Positions 27,893-35,979 of a stretch of DNA of 64,000 nt are shown here, in pieces (positions within the stretch are counted from its first letter, which is position 1; each line of letters opens with the position of its first letter). The stretch spans positions 3,109,501 to 3,173,500 of the forward strand of contig CANLAD010000001.1 in assembly GCA_947488755.1 (NCBI GenBank), in the 5' to 3' direction. The notes below the pieces were generated by a model that saw only the letters and a program-made list of their open reading frames with translations, was not told the origin of the DNA and ran no database searches. Source of the stretch: an uncultured Erythrobacter sp. GTDB lineage: Bacteria; Pseudomonadota; Alphaproteobacteria; Sphingomonadales; Sphingomonadaceae. Made by a program: the position numbers and the translations under genes.

Positions 27893-28405
27893 ATGCGCAT
27901 ATGTCTGCCAGTCTGGCCGGTGATGGCGGCGCTGATGCTCGCCGGATGCGGTGATGAGGCGAGCGAGGCCGAACCATCCGAGGCTCCAGACGCGCCGAGT
28001 ACGGGAGCGATCGCGTCTTCCGAAGCGGCTCCGGACCCGTCCGTTGGCGCGATCGTAGCACCGGTCGAAGGCGCCACCCCGATGGCTGAAAGGGTCGCGA
28101 CGATCGGCCTGCTGAACAAGCGCAACAATGTGACCAAGGATTTCGAACTGCGACCTGGCGAAAGCGCGGAGGAAGGGTCCGTTATCGTCCGTCTTGAAGC
28201 GTGCGAGCGTACCGCCCCTTATGAATTTCCCGAGCAAACCGGCGCGTTCGTGCAGGTCGATGTGCGCGAACGGCGGCAAAGCGACTTCACGCGCGTGTTC
28301 TCCGGCTGGTTATTCAAGGAATCGCCCAGCCTCAACGTTGTCGAACACCCGATCTACGACGTCTGGGTAAAGGATTGCGCGATGAGCTTTCCGGGAGAGG
28401 AATAA
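27893..28405 (+). CDS. DUF2155 lipoprotein
   Basis: A lipobox (ALMLAGCGDE) follows a short signal peptide. About 65 acidic, Pro/Ala-rich residues link it to the DUF2155 domain (ATIGLLNKRNNVTKDFELRPGESA, VIVRLEACERTAPYEFPEQTGAFVQV, FSGWLFKESPSLNVVEHPIYDVWVKDC). In alphaproteobacteria this gene typically sits beside the NDUFA12 homologue and aat, as here. Function unknown. Its last 52 bp overlap the convergent aat gene. Confidence 0.9.
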   Translation: MRICLPVWPVMAALMLAGCGDEASEAEPSEAPDAPSTGAIASSEAAPDPSVGAIVAPVEGATPMAERVATIGLLNKRNNVTKDFELRPGESAEEGSVIVRLEACERTAPYEFPEQTGAFVQVDVRERRQSDFTRVFSGWLFKESPSLNVVEHPIYDVWVKDCAMSFPGEE

Positions 28406-29079
28406 GTCTCATCGTTGATTAGCGCATGAAAGGCTTCACGCAGGTCCAGCAGGGGCGGCCCGTGCGCGTCTCCGATCGCCTCCAGATACTTCCTCTGCGG
28501 GATTTCGACCGCGCCCATCGATGCAAGATGATCGGTCATGAATTGGCAATCGAGAACGTCGAAACCACCTTTGCGCAGCAGCGCCACCAGCCAGCATAGT
28601 GCCACCTTGCTGGCATTGCTCGCGCGGCTGAACATGCTTTCGCCGCAGAACACCCGCCCGAAACTGACCCCGTAAAGCCCACCGGCGAGCTGCGGCGTGC
28701 TCCCGCGCCAGTTCGCATCGCCGGGTGCCTCTATCCAGCATTCGATCGAATGCGCATGCCCCGCTTTATGCAAGCCGAGATAGCTGGCGACGATCCGGTC
28801 GCTGATCCAGCTTTCGGGATGATCTTCGCGCGGGGCGGCGCAGGCTCGGATCACCTGCTCGAAAGCGGTGTCGATCGTGATCGTGAAGCGGTCGGAGCGC
28901 AGCACCTTGCGCAGCGATTTCGAGACGTGAAGCTCTTCGAGAGGAATAATTGCGCGCTCACGCGGCTCAACCCAGAACACGTCCTGATCGCTGCGGCGAT
29001 CAGCCATCGGGAAGATGCCGCTGCGATAGGCCAGCAGCAGCGTTTCGACCGGGATGGGAGCGCGTATCGGGGAGTGCAT
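28354..29079 (-). CDS. aat: leucyl/phenylalanyl-tRNA--protein transferase
   Basis: Aat attaches Leu or Phe from tRNA to proteins with N-terminal Lys or Arg, marking them for ClpS/ClpAP degradation. Family hallmarks are present: LLLAYRSGIFPMAD near the start, LAGGLYGVSFGRVFCGESMFS, SNASKVALCWLVALL and DCQFMTDHLASMGA. Length 241 residues is normal. The 3' end runs 52 bp into the convergent DUF2155 gene; the extra C-terminal residues (SSPGKLIAQSFTQTS) are probably not part of the core fold. Confidence 0.96.
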   Translation of the reverse strand: MHSPIRAPIPVETLLLAYRSGIFPMADRRSDQDVFWVEPRERAIIPLEELHVSKSLRKVLRSDRFTITIDTAFEQVIRACAAPREDHPESWISDRIVASYLGLHKAGHAHSIECWIEAPGDANWRGSTPQLAGGLYGVSFGRVFCGESMFSRASNASKVALCWLVALLRKGGFDVLDCQFMTDHLASMGAVEIPQRKYLEAIGDAHGPPLLDLREAFHALINDETYSSPGKLIAQSFTQTS

Positions 29080-29221
29080 GACAATTGGGTCAATAACACG
29101 AAGCGATGATGCGATGCTACGGGGCGTTTGTGCCGCGCCCTGCGGCGGATCAGCGATGAGGGCACAGACCGGATAGCGGTTGCGCGGGCGCGCGTCGTTC
29201 GATAAAGCGCGCGCACCCTGC

Positions 29222-29297
29222 AGGGGTGTAGCTCAGTTGGTAGAGCATCGGTCTCCAAAACCGAGGGCCACGGGTTCGAATCCTGTCACCCCTGCCA
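29222..29297 (+). tRNA. trnW: tRNA-Trp (anticodon CCA)
   Basis: A full cloverleaf can be drawn: acceptor AGGGGTG/CACCCCT, D stem GCTC/GAGC, anticodon stem TCGGT/ACCGA around loop CTCCAAA, and T arm ACGGG-TTCGAAT-CCTGT. The discriminator is G and the CCA tail is encoded. In many bacteria tRNA-Trp lies directly before secE; here secE is 2.25 kb further on. Confidence 0.97.
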
Positions 29298-29327
29298 TTT
29301 TTCCCCGATCACTGATTGTTAAGCATG

Positions 29328-29370
29328 AAATCGCCAGCTTTCTGGGGATTTTTGCGATGATGGCGATTTT
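29328..29370 (+). terminator. possible weak terminator after tRNA-Trp
   Basis: AAATCGCCA pairs with TGGCGATTT across a 24-nt loop and is followed by TTTTCG; a smaller CCAG-CTTT-CTGG hairpin with ATTTTTG nests inside. Neither is strong. Confidence 0.3.
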
Positions 29371-29480
29371 CGACAATCAATCTTGCCGCAGATCGCGCAC
29401 GCCTTATCGGCCCGCGGGCGGGAACCATGCGCTTTCGCCGGGGTTTTTCTTGATAATTCGCTAACGAGGAAAACCGAACG

Positions 29481-29627
29481 ATGACACAGGCTTCGATATC
29501 GAAAAGCCGGCCCGATCAGTGGACCCACCCGCGGCCGCACACCGACCCGGCCCTGCGCCGCAAGAAGTATGGCGCCATCCGTCCAATGGAAGAACCCGGC
29601 TTCTTCGCGCGACTGTTCGGCGGGTAA
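29481..29627 (+). CDS. 48-residue conserved-looking small protein (unknown function)
   Basis: This ORF is too short for the supplied track. It reads MTQASISKSRPDQW ... EEPGFFARLFGG, is basic and Pro-rich, and has no membrane helix or signal peptide. GAGGA lies 10 nt before the ATG, and a good terminator follows the stop by 29 nt, so it looks like a complete small transcription unit. I do not recognise a function. It stands between tRNA-Trp and the AGCS symporter in a locus otherwise devoted to translation and secretion. Confidence 0.65.
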   Translation: MTQASISKSRPDQWTHPRPHTDPALRRKKYGAIRPMEEPGFFARLFGG

Positions 29628-29655
29628 GCTTTTACCCACATTGATGGAAAAACGG

Positions 29656-29690
29656 GGCGAGCCGCGGGAATGCCGCGCTCGCCTCTTTTT
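29656..29690 (+). terminator. bidirectional intrinsic terminator
   Basis: Stem GGCGAG..CGCGG / CCGCG CTCGCC with loop GAATG is followed by TCTTTTT on the plus strand and preceded by AAAAACGG, giving a T-run on the minus strand. It can end both the small ORF and the convergent symporter transcript. Confidence 0.8.
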
Positions 29691-29707
29691 CGTTGGATCG
29701 AGGCCGG

Positions 29708-31225
29708 TCAGTATTCTTCGGGCTCTTCCTTGGTGGCCACGCGGAAATCCTTGCCCGCTGAACGGTTGCCACCCGCGAGCTTGAACACGACGCCGCTAAG
29801 CAAAGCGAGTGCGAGCAGGTTGGGAAGCGCCATGGCGGCGTTGGAAATGTCGCCCATACGCCACACCAGCGACAGGTCGAGCGTCGAGCCGGCATAGATC
29901 ACGACGCACCACAAGACGCGCCAGATGATGTGCAGCACCTTCTCGCCCCCGCGGGTGGAGCCGGGGATGCGATCGTACATGAAGGTAATCGCACGCTCGC
30001 CGTAATAGCTCCACGTCAGCAGGGTCGTGAACACAAACAGGATCAGCACGATACTCGCAATCAGCGTACCGATCGGCACGCCCAGCAGATCTATCGGGAA
30101 GGCCGCGGCGAAGGCACCGCTGGTCATCGCGAAGCCTTCCAGGTCAGAGTTCCAGGCGTGCTCCACCGCAGCGCCGCCACCGGTGAAATTGCCCTGCACG
30201 GTCAGGATCACCAGCGCGGTCATGGTGCAGATCACGATGGTATCGATAAACGTGCCCAGCATCGCCATCCGGCCCTGCTGCTCAGGATCGTCGGTCTGCG
30301 CGACGGCGTGCGCGATGGCCGTGGAACCCTGCCCGGCCTCGTTGGAGAAAAGCCCGCGCGCGACGCCCGCTCGCAGCGCCAGCATGATCGCAGCCCCTGC
30401 AAAGCCGCCGGTCGCCGCCTGCGGGTTGAACGCGCCTTCAAAGATCAGGCCGAAAGTTGCAGGAATGTCCTCAAGGTTCAGCATCAGCGCGATGAACGCC
30501 ATGACGATGTAGGCCAACGCCATGAATGGCACGACGCTTTCCGCGACCTTGCCGATGCTCTTGATCCCGCCGATGATGACGATGAAGACGAGGATCGCAA
30601 CGATCAGGCCGCCCAGCCATTCCTCGATGCCGAACAGTTCGTTAAGGCCATCGGCCACCGCGTTCGCCTGGATCGTGTTGCCGGTTACCATCGCGGAAAA
30701 CAGCGTGCCAAGGCAGAAGAAGATCGCCAGCCACGTCCATTTCGGGCCGAGCCCCATGACGATATAGGTCATCGGCCCGCCACGCTTGACCCCGTCGCTG
30801 GTGGTTTCGCGATAGCGAATGGCGAGCGACCCTTCGGCGAACGCCAGCGCCATGCCGAACAGGGCGGTGATCCACATCCAGAAGATTGCGCCCGGGCCGC
30901 CCAAGGCGATGGCGGTTGCAACGCCTGCTAGGTTCCCGGTGCCAACCTGGCCCGAAAGCGCGGTGGAAAGCGCGGCAAACGGAGAGATCTCGCCCGCGCC
31001 CGCGCTCTTGCGGCTGGAGAACAGGCCGACAAAGGCGCTGCCCAGCTTGCGCAATGGGTAGAACCGCAACCCGATCATGATCCACGCGCCGATGCCAAGC
31101 AGGATAATTGTCATCGGCGGGAACGGGAGGACTTCGGCCCCGTTCCAAGTCCCGACCCAGATGAAATCCGATACGTTGGTTACGCGGTCGAGCAATGTTA
31201 CCGACGCGCCGTTAGATGCGGCCAT
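29708..31225 (-). CDS. alanine/glycine:cation (AGCS family) symporter
   Basis: This multi-helix inner-membrane protein of about 505 residues carries the AGCS signature AALSTALSGQVGTGNLAGVATAIALGGPGAIFWMW plus GGPMTYIVMGLG, ARGLFSNEAGQGSTAIAHA and TWSYYGERA. Family members import alanine or glycine with sodium or protons. The ATG at 31225 (MAASNGASVTLLD) is preferred to the track start at 31336. It lies on the opposite strand between tRNA-Trp and secE and ends at a bidirectional terminator. Confidence 0.93.
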   Translation of the reverse strand: MAASNGASVTLLDRVTNVSDFIWVGTWNGAEVLPFPPMTIILLGIGAWIMIGLRFYPLRKLGSAFVGLFSSRKSAGAGEISPFAALSTALSGQVGTGNLAGVATAIALGGPGAIFWMWITALFGMALAFAEGSLAIRYRETTSDGVKRGGPMTYIVMGLGPKWTWLAIFFCLGTLFSAMVTGNTIQANAVADGLNELFGIEEWLGGLIVAILVFIVIIGGIKSIGKVAESVVPFMALAYIVMAFIALMLNLEDIPATFGLIFEGAFNPQAATGGFAGAAIMLALRAGVARGLFSNEAGQGSTAIAHAVAQTDDPEQQGRMAMLGTFIDTIVICTMTALVILTVQGNFTGGGAAVEHAWNSDLEGFAMTSGAFAAAFPIDLLGVPIGTLIASIVLILFVFTTLLTWSYYGERAITFMYDRIPGSTRGGEKVLHIIWRVLWCVVIYAGSTLDLSLVWRMGDISNAAMALPNLLALALLSGVVFKLAGGNRSAGKDFRVATKEEPEEY

Positions 31226-31549
31226 TATATGGGCTACCCCCGTGATGATCCCTCGACCAGGCTTATCGTCGTCAGCCCGGATTGAAGCGGCGCACGCTAG
31301 TGTGGGCGAAATGGAATGACCAGAGGGCGACCGCACTTTTTACAGCCCTAATCGCACGGCTTGATGCTTGCCTTTCCGGAGCGGCGGCGGTAATGCAGAG
31401 GTTATTCCGACATTGGTAGCGTTACGATGCCCCTCCGGCGATCTTGTCCCGGACGGCGAAGAACCCTACCTGAAAGCCGGATTGAACACACACTCAGCCT
31501 CGCGCATTGACCCGGTGCGCTGGCTCCGCGCGATGCGAAAGGCGCCGTC
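31226..31549. other. intergenic region between the AGCS symporter and secE
   Basis: These 324 bp lie between divergent genes and must contain promoters for both. I see no supported ORF, no clear -35/-10 pair and no tRNA. AAAGGCG just before the secE ATG is its likely ribosome-binding site. Confidence 0.4.
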
Positions 31550-31759
31550 ATGGCCGAAAGCAAGAAGACCAAGACCTCCGTTCCCGAATTCGTGAACCAG
31601 GTCCGCACCGAAACCAGCAAGGTCGTGTGGCCCACGCGCGAAGAGACGGTGCGTACCGCGATCTTCGTGTTCATCTTCATGGTGTTGCTCGCGCTGTTCT
31701 TCTTCGGGGTGGACAGCGTGTTCAACGCTCTCGTCAACTTTCTGATTTCGCTCGCCTGA
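31550..31759 (+). CDS. secE: preprotein translocase subunit SecE
   Basis: This is the short alphaproteobacterial SecE (69 residues): amphipathic helix with the family motif FVNQVRTETSKVVWPTREET and one membrane helix (AIFVFIFMVLLALFFFGV). SecE clamps SecY in the inner-membrane translocon. nusG follows 49 nt downstream in the usual secE-nusG arrangement. Confidence 0.97.
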   Translation: MAESKKTKTSVPEFVNQVRTETSKVVWPTREETVRTAIFVFIFMVLLALFFFGVDSVFNALVNFLISLA

Positions 31760-31808
31760 CGCCGCGCAGCCCGCTTTTCAAACCAATCTGCCAAGGATTT
31801 AAACGCCC

Positions 31809-32345
31809 ATGTCTCGCTGGTACATCATCCACGCCTATTCCGGTTTCGAGAACAAGGTGAAGGAAGCGATCCTGTCCGAAGCCGATCGGCTCGGCCTGTC
31901 CGAAGGCGTGGAAGAGGTCGAGGTGCCGACCGAGACGATCACCGAGATCAAGCGCGGAAAGAAGGTCCAGACCGAGCGCAAGTTCATGCCCGGCTATGTC
32001 CTGGCCAAGCTGCGGATGAACGACGATATCTATCACCTGGTCAAGAACACGCCCAAGGTGACGGGCTTCCTCGGCAACGACAACAAGCCGCAACCGATTT
32101 CCGAGAAAGAGGCTGCGCGCTATTTCGGCGGAGTCGAAGAAGCCAAGTCCGCGCCCAAGCAGCAGGTCAACGTCGATTACGAGATCGGCGATCAGGTCAA
32201 GGTACTCGACGGCCCGTTTGCAAGCTTCAACGGTGTGGTTGAAGAGCTCGATTTCGACAAGGCGAAGGTCAAGGTCAGCGTTTCGATCTTCGGTCGCGCA
32301 ACACCGGTTGAACTGGACTTCGAGCAGGTCGAACTGGTCAAGTAA
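31809..32345 (+). CDS. nusG: transcription termination/antitermination protein NusG
   Basis: The NGN domain ([33 protein letters not shown]) is followed by a linker and a KOW domain ([23 protein letters not shown]). Length 178 residues is standard. NusG binds RNA polymerase and links it to Rho or to the ribosome. In most bacteria rplK follows directly; here three minus-strand genes intervene. Confidence 0.98.
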   Translation: MSRWYIIHAYSGFENKVKEAILSEADRLGLSEGVEEVEVPTETITEIKRGKKVQTERKFMPGYVLAKLRMNDDIYHLVKNTPKVTGFLGNDNKPQPISEKEAARYFGGVEEAKSAPKQQVNVDYEIGDQVKVLDGPFASFNGVVEELDFDKAKVKVSVSIFGRATPVELDFEQVELVK

Positions 32346-32353
32346 GGGCTGGT

Positions 32354-32959
32354 TCAGGCCGCCTTGCGGACCGAACGTTTCGCTGCCCGCCCTCGGGCAT
32401 TCCTCACCAGGCGATAGTCGCGGTAGTCTTCCGCGCCGTCTACCGCATCGCAGCGATAGTCGGCCCGCAGCAGGGCGCTGAACAACCGCTCGAACACAGC
32501 CGCATACCAGACGAACAACGTCTGCGGCGTGCGCGCACCGCCTTCACGATGGATGGAAAAGCTTCGGGAACCACGCGACGCAAACCGCCCCGCGCCTGCG
32601 AAGGTCCAGGCATGGCGACGGATCGCGTGCATCAGCAGCGGTCCCGCGATCGTGGGCGGCAGGATGCGCAGCAGCGTGCGCGCAGGCGCCGGAATGCGAT
32701 GAGCGATGATGTAATCGGCAGTGCCCTGGCCGGCTTCGATCGCGATCCTTTCGGCGAGATGCGGAGCTTTCGCGGCGATCGCCCCGTGCAGGCGCAACAC
32801 TTCGCCTTCCGCGATCATCGTCTCACCGCTCGGTAAGCGCTCCAGCCCTGCATAGGACAGGATCGCGCTCATCTCGCCCACGCCAAGCCGACGCTCCCCG
32901 GCCCACGCAAGTTGCAGCACCGCATTCGGACCGATCAGCGCAGGCGCATCAATCGACAT
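32354..32959 (-). CDS. bchJ: BchJ (V4R-domain bacteriochlorophyll biosynthesis protein)
   Basis: The 201-residue protein shows the BchJ pattern: N-terminal [16 protein letters not shown], the helical [20 protein letters not shown] and the V4R-like core [19 protein letters not shown]. It was once called the 4-vinyl reductase. The true 8-vinyl reductases are BciA/BciB, and BchJ is now thought to assist by handling the chlorophyllide precursor. Its start overlaps bchE by 11 nt, so they form one operon. It converges on nusG with 8 nt between the stops. Confidence 0.8.
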   Translation of the reverse strand: MSIDAPALIGPNAVLQLAWAGERRLGVGEMSAILSYAGLERLPSGETMIAEGEVLRLHGAIAAKAPHLAERIAIEAGQGTADYIIAHRIPAPARTLLRILPPTIAGPLLMHAIRRHAWTFAGAGRFASRGSRSFSIHREGGARTPQTLFVWYAAVFERLFSALLRADYRCDAVDGAEDYRDYRLVRNARGRAAKRSVRKAA

Positions 32960-34574
32960 CGATGCGGTCTCTCTTCCTCTCCTGCGCGCGCTCCTGGCCT
33001 CTTTCTTTCATCTGAGCGCGCACCGCTTCACGCCTTTCCTTCGCCTGCGCCGCGCGGTCGGCTGCGGTCTGCCAGTCGGTCGCCGCCTCATGCGCCGCCG
33101 CGCGGCTCTCGTCGAACTGGAAATCGACCTTTTTCTGGGTCTGCGGCCCCCAATAGCCCGCTTTACCCAGATCGTAGAAGGTACGCTTGAACCCCGCGCG
33201 CAGGAACGCGTAGAGGCATCCGAGCAGGTATCGCCGACGAAACCCCGTGCCTCGCCACGGGTAATGGAACAGCGCTTTTTGCATGTAGAACCGGCGGTAA
33301 TTCTTCATCACGCCATTGAGCAGCTCTCCGCGCTCCATTGCCGCCGGTTTCATGATCGGGGTGACGAAATTGTATTTGCTGAAATCGTGGATCTCGACTT
33401 GGTCCTTGATCTCCTCGAACAGCGGGGTGAACGGCCAGGGCGTATACATCGCCCAGTTGGCGAGGTCCGGCTGCCAGTCCCACGCCATCTTGTAGGTCTC
33501 TTCCAGCGTTTCCTCGGTTTCGTTATCGAGTCCGACGATGAACTGCGCTTCCACGAAGATGTCCGCCTCGCGCAACAGGCGGATCGCCTCCTTGTTCTCC
33601 TCGACCTTGGTTTCCTTGTTGAACCGGTCGAGCTTCATCTGCGCTGCCGCTTCGGTACCAAGGCTTACATGGACCAGTCCTGCGCGCCGGTAGAAGGATA
33701 GCAATTCCTTGTCGCGGTAGATATCGGTGACGCGGGTGTTGATCCCCCACTTTATCTTGTCGGGAAGGCCGCGATCGATCAGTTCCTGGCAGAACTCGAT
33801 GAATTTCTTGCGGTTGATGGTCGGTTCCTCATCCGCAAGGATGAAGAAGCCGACGCCGTGATTCACGTGCAGATCCTCGATCTCGTCGACCACATCCTTG
33901 GGGTCGCGAATGCGATAATCGCGCCAGAACTTCCATTGCGAACAGAATGAGCAGGTGAACGGGCACCCGCGCGCCAGATTGGGGATCGCGACACGAGTGT
34001 TCAGCGGCAGATAGGTGTAGAGTTTCCAGTCCAGCACGCCCCAGTCGGGTGTGAGCGTGGACATATCCTTGACCGTGTCGGCGGCGGGCGTCGCAATGAT
34101 CTTGTCGCCATCGCGAAAGGCCAATCCCTTGATTGAAGCGCGATCCGCCTCGTAGCTCCCCTGCGCGATGGCGCCGAACAGCTCGACCGCGATCTCCTCG
34201 CCTTCGCCCCGGACGATGACATCGATATGCGGCGCTTCGCTCAGCACCTGCTTGTACATGAAGGTTGCATGGACACCGCCCAGCACCCGTACCGCGGCCG
34301 GCACATGGAGCGCCGCGATCTCCAGCACGCGTTCGGCGGCGTAGATAGACGGAGTGATCGCGGTGGTGCCGACCACATCCGGCTGCAATGCAAGCATCCG
34401 GTCGCGCAATTCCTCATCCGACAAGCCTTCGGTCATTGCGTCGATGAAGTGAATGTCGCCGTATCCGGCACGCTTGAGTGGCCCGGTCAGGTAAGCGACC
34501 CAGGCAGGCGGCCATGTTCCGGCGATTTCGGCCCCGCCGGAGCGGTAATTGGGGTGAACGAACAGAATACGCAT
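32949..34574 (-). CDS. bchE: Mg-protoporphyrin IX monomethyl ester anaerobic oxidative cyclase
   Basis: BchE forms the fifth (E) ring of bacteriochlorophyll without oxygen, using cobalamin, S-adenosylmethionine and a 4Fe-4S cluster. A B12-binding domain ([28 protein letters not shown]) is followed by the radical-SAM CxxxCxxC in [19 protein letters not shown] (Cys near residues 204, 208, 211). At about 541 residues it is normal length, with a charged Ala/Arg/Glu-rich tail of about 50 residues. The ATG at 34574 ([14 protein letters not shown]) with AGAGAGG upstream is preferred to the track start. It is co-transcribed with bchJ and has an FNR-type box 77 nt upstream. Confidence 0.93.
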   Translation of the reverse strand: MRILFVHPNYRSGGAEIAGTWPPAWVAYLTGPLKRAGYGDIHFIDAMTEGLSDEELRDRMLALQPDVVGTTAITPSIYAAERVLEIAALHVPAAVRVLGGVHATFMYKQVLSEAPHIDVIVRGEGEEIAVELFGAIAQGSYEADRASIKGLAFRDGDKIIATPAADTVKDMSTLTPDWGVLDWKLYTYLPLNTRVAIPNLARGCPFTCSFCSQWKFWRDYRIRDPKDVVDEIEDLHVNHGVGFFILADEEPTINRKKFIEFCQELIDRGLPDKIKWGINTRVTDIYRDKELLSFYRRAGLVHVSLGTEAAAQMKLDRFNKETKVEENKEAIRLLREADIFVEAQFIVGLDNETEETLEETYKMAWDWQPDLANWAMYTPWPFTPLFEEIKDQVEIHDFSKYNFVTPIMKPAAMERGELLNGVMKNYRRFYMQKALFHYPWRGTGFRRRYLLGCLYAFLRAGFKRTFYDLGKAGYWGPQTQKKVDFQFDESRAAAHEAATDWQTAADRAAQAKERREAVRAQMKERGQERAQERKRDRIDVD

Positions 34575-34650
34575 CGACCGTGCCTCTCTCCATGGATGCG
34601 ACTGGCATCCTTTGTGAGCGGGTTGTGCAGGAGAAGAGGGGCGCTGTGCA

Positions 34651-34664
34651 TTGATCGAGGTCAA
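34651..34664 (-). promoter_or_regulatory. FNR/FnrL-type box upstream of bchE
   Basis: TTGATCGAGGTCAA fits the FNR consensus TTGAT-N4-ATCAA with one mismatch. It lies 77 nt upstream of the bchE ATG; an activator centred at -41.5 would put the transcript start near 34616. FnrL activates bchE in Rhodobacter; use here is inferred. Confidence 0.55.
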
Positions 34665-34780
34665 TCTCGCCAACCGGCACTACGCGGGTGCGGCACGGTA
34701 ACCCGTTTTTACAGCACGTAAGCCTGCGAAGGCCGGAGACGTCGTGTTCGCTCAAGAAAACGAAATTGGAACGGAAATCG

Positions 34781-35461
34781 TCAACTCCGTCTTTTCTTCC
34801 GCGGTCGCTTGGTCGGAGGTTTCGTCGGGGCATCCTTCAGCTTCGCAAGTTCCGCATCGATTGCGCTTTCGCGCCGCAGCTCTTCGACTTCGTTTTCGAG
34901 GTGCGTGTCCGCGCAGGCGCGTTCGTTATCTTCGGCGGTGAATTCGGCCCGCTTCGCCATCGCTGAAATCCGGTCCAGATGCCGATCGATCCTGCTTGAT
35001 TTATCCTCGCTCTGACGGCGGGGCGCCTGTTCCGCATTCGCACTGGCTTTTGCCTGTTGGCGCGTTTCTTCGCGCTTGGTCTCCAGCTGATCGATCGCAG
35101 CGTCGATTTCGGCCATTTCGGCCTCCGCTGCCGCGATGTCGTTCTCGGTTTCGACGATCGTCTCGCGGCAGTTTTCACGGGCAAGAAGCGATTGCCGCGC
35201 AAGGTCTTCGCGATCGTGATCCATGGCGAGCCTGGCTTTATCGCCCCAATCGGCCTCGCTCTTCCGATCCTTGGTCAGGGACGCCTCAAGCCGCTTCTTG
35301 CGCGACGACGCTTTGCTCCGCTCACCTTCGAGCGCAATAATCGCTTCTTCGATTTCGCGCTGGAGCCGGACGAGCATCTTGTGCGGGTCGGACGCGGTTT
35401 CGACCGCACTCGTGACATTACTCGCAATGAGTTCTCTGATTTGAATGGCAACCCGCAACAT
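34781..35461 (-). CDS. PspA/IM30-like coiled-coil protein
   Basis: The 226-residue protein starts MLRVAIQIRELIASNVTSAVETASDPHKML, matching the PspA membrane-binding helix and following conserved segment. Long charged coiled coils fill the middle (ERSKASSRKKRLEASLTKDR, ETENDIAAAEAEMAEIDAAIDQLE) and a lysine/arginine-rich tail ends it (KRPRKKRRS). PspA/IM30 proteins are ESCRT-III-like and protect or remodel membranes. The ATG at 35461 has GGAGGGGG 6 nt upstream, decisive over the track start. It lies upstream of bchE on the same strand with a 206-nt gap. No other psp genes are present. Confidence 0.8.
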   Translation of the reverse strand: MLRVAIQIRELIASNVTSAVETASDPHKMLVRLQREIEEAIIALEGERSKASSRKKRLEASLTKDRKSEADWGDKARLAMDHDREDLARQSLLARENCRETIVETENDIAAAEAEMAEIDAAIDQLETKREETRQQAKASANAEQAPRRQSEDKSSRIDRHLDRISAMAKRAEFTAEDNERACADTHLENEVEELRRESAIDAELAKLKDAPTKPPTKRPRKKRRS

Positions 35462-35773
35462 ACGCCCCCTCCGATGATCCAATCCGTCACGGAGCGCTAT
35501 TTCCCAAACATTGTCATGGTGTTAATGGGAGTCCGACGCGATCGCTGCGAAGCTCAGTGATTTTTACCAGATGGTCGGCAATCATCAGCCGGACTGATTT
35601 CCTACTTGCCTGTCGCGCTTTAAGCCCGGGCGCATGATCGCTGCTTTTCCGATAATCCTTCCGCGTTCGCTGTGCGGGCGGCAGTTCCCCCTTAAAACGC
35701 TAAGGTCACACCCGCGAACACTCAGAACGCTGATTTCTCTTTTTCAATCAGAGACTAGAGTAACGTCGAGAGT

Positions 35774-35802
35774 TTCGCAAAAGGTGGGGTTGAGTGTATC
35801 AT
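35774..35802 (+). promoter_or_regulatory. predicted promoter of the rplK-rplA operon
   Basis: TTCGCA and TATCAT are separated by exactly 17 nt; the -10 matches five of six consensus bases. A start near 35810 would give a leader of about 170 nt before rplK. Confidence 0.45.
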
Positions 35803-35902
35803 AACGGGTGCAGAGGGTGGTCTGAGCACTTGCAAAGCGCGGCCAATTCGCTAACTGCCCTCGCTCTCGTCACATCGACGCGGAAACCCGTGCGGGAGCT
35901 TC

Positions 35903-35952
35903 GGATCAGGTCCGGGGCGCTTGACCGCTTAACATGACCCTGGACGTGATCC
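35903..35952 (+). promoter_or_regulatory. candidate autoregulatory stem-loop in the rplK leader
   Basis: GGATCAGGTCC pairs with GGACGTGATCC (10 pairs, one internal G-G mismatch) around a 28-nt loop. The stem ends 13 nt before the AAAGGAGG ribosome-binding site of rplK. In E. coli ribosomal protein L1 represses this operon by binding the leader near this position; the same role here is inference. Confidence 0.45.
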
Positions 35953-35979
35953 GGGGAACAGTGCGAAAGGAGGCCATTC

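Larger units (their letters stand above)
35462..35979. other. long intergenic region before rplK
   Basis: These 518 bp hold the divergent promoter regions of the pspA-like gene and the rplK-rplA operon. No ORF or tRNA is supported. A plausible promoter (35774-35802) and a leader stem-loop (35903-35952) are listed separately; a small hairpin CTGATT/AATCAG near 35740 is too weak to call. Confidence 0.5.

Noticed and set aside
34575-34780. PpsR sites (TGT-N12-ACA) upstream of bchE
   Set aside because: Every TGT in the interval was checked; the best has TGT-N12-ACG inside the pspA-like 3' region, not a credible site.
35730-35760. Small hairpin CTGATT/AATCAG before rplK
   Set aside because: Six-bp stem with a 10-nt loop and no U-run; too weak to call a terminator or attenuator.
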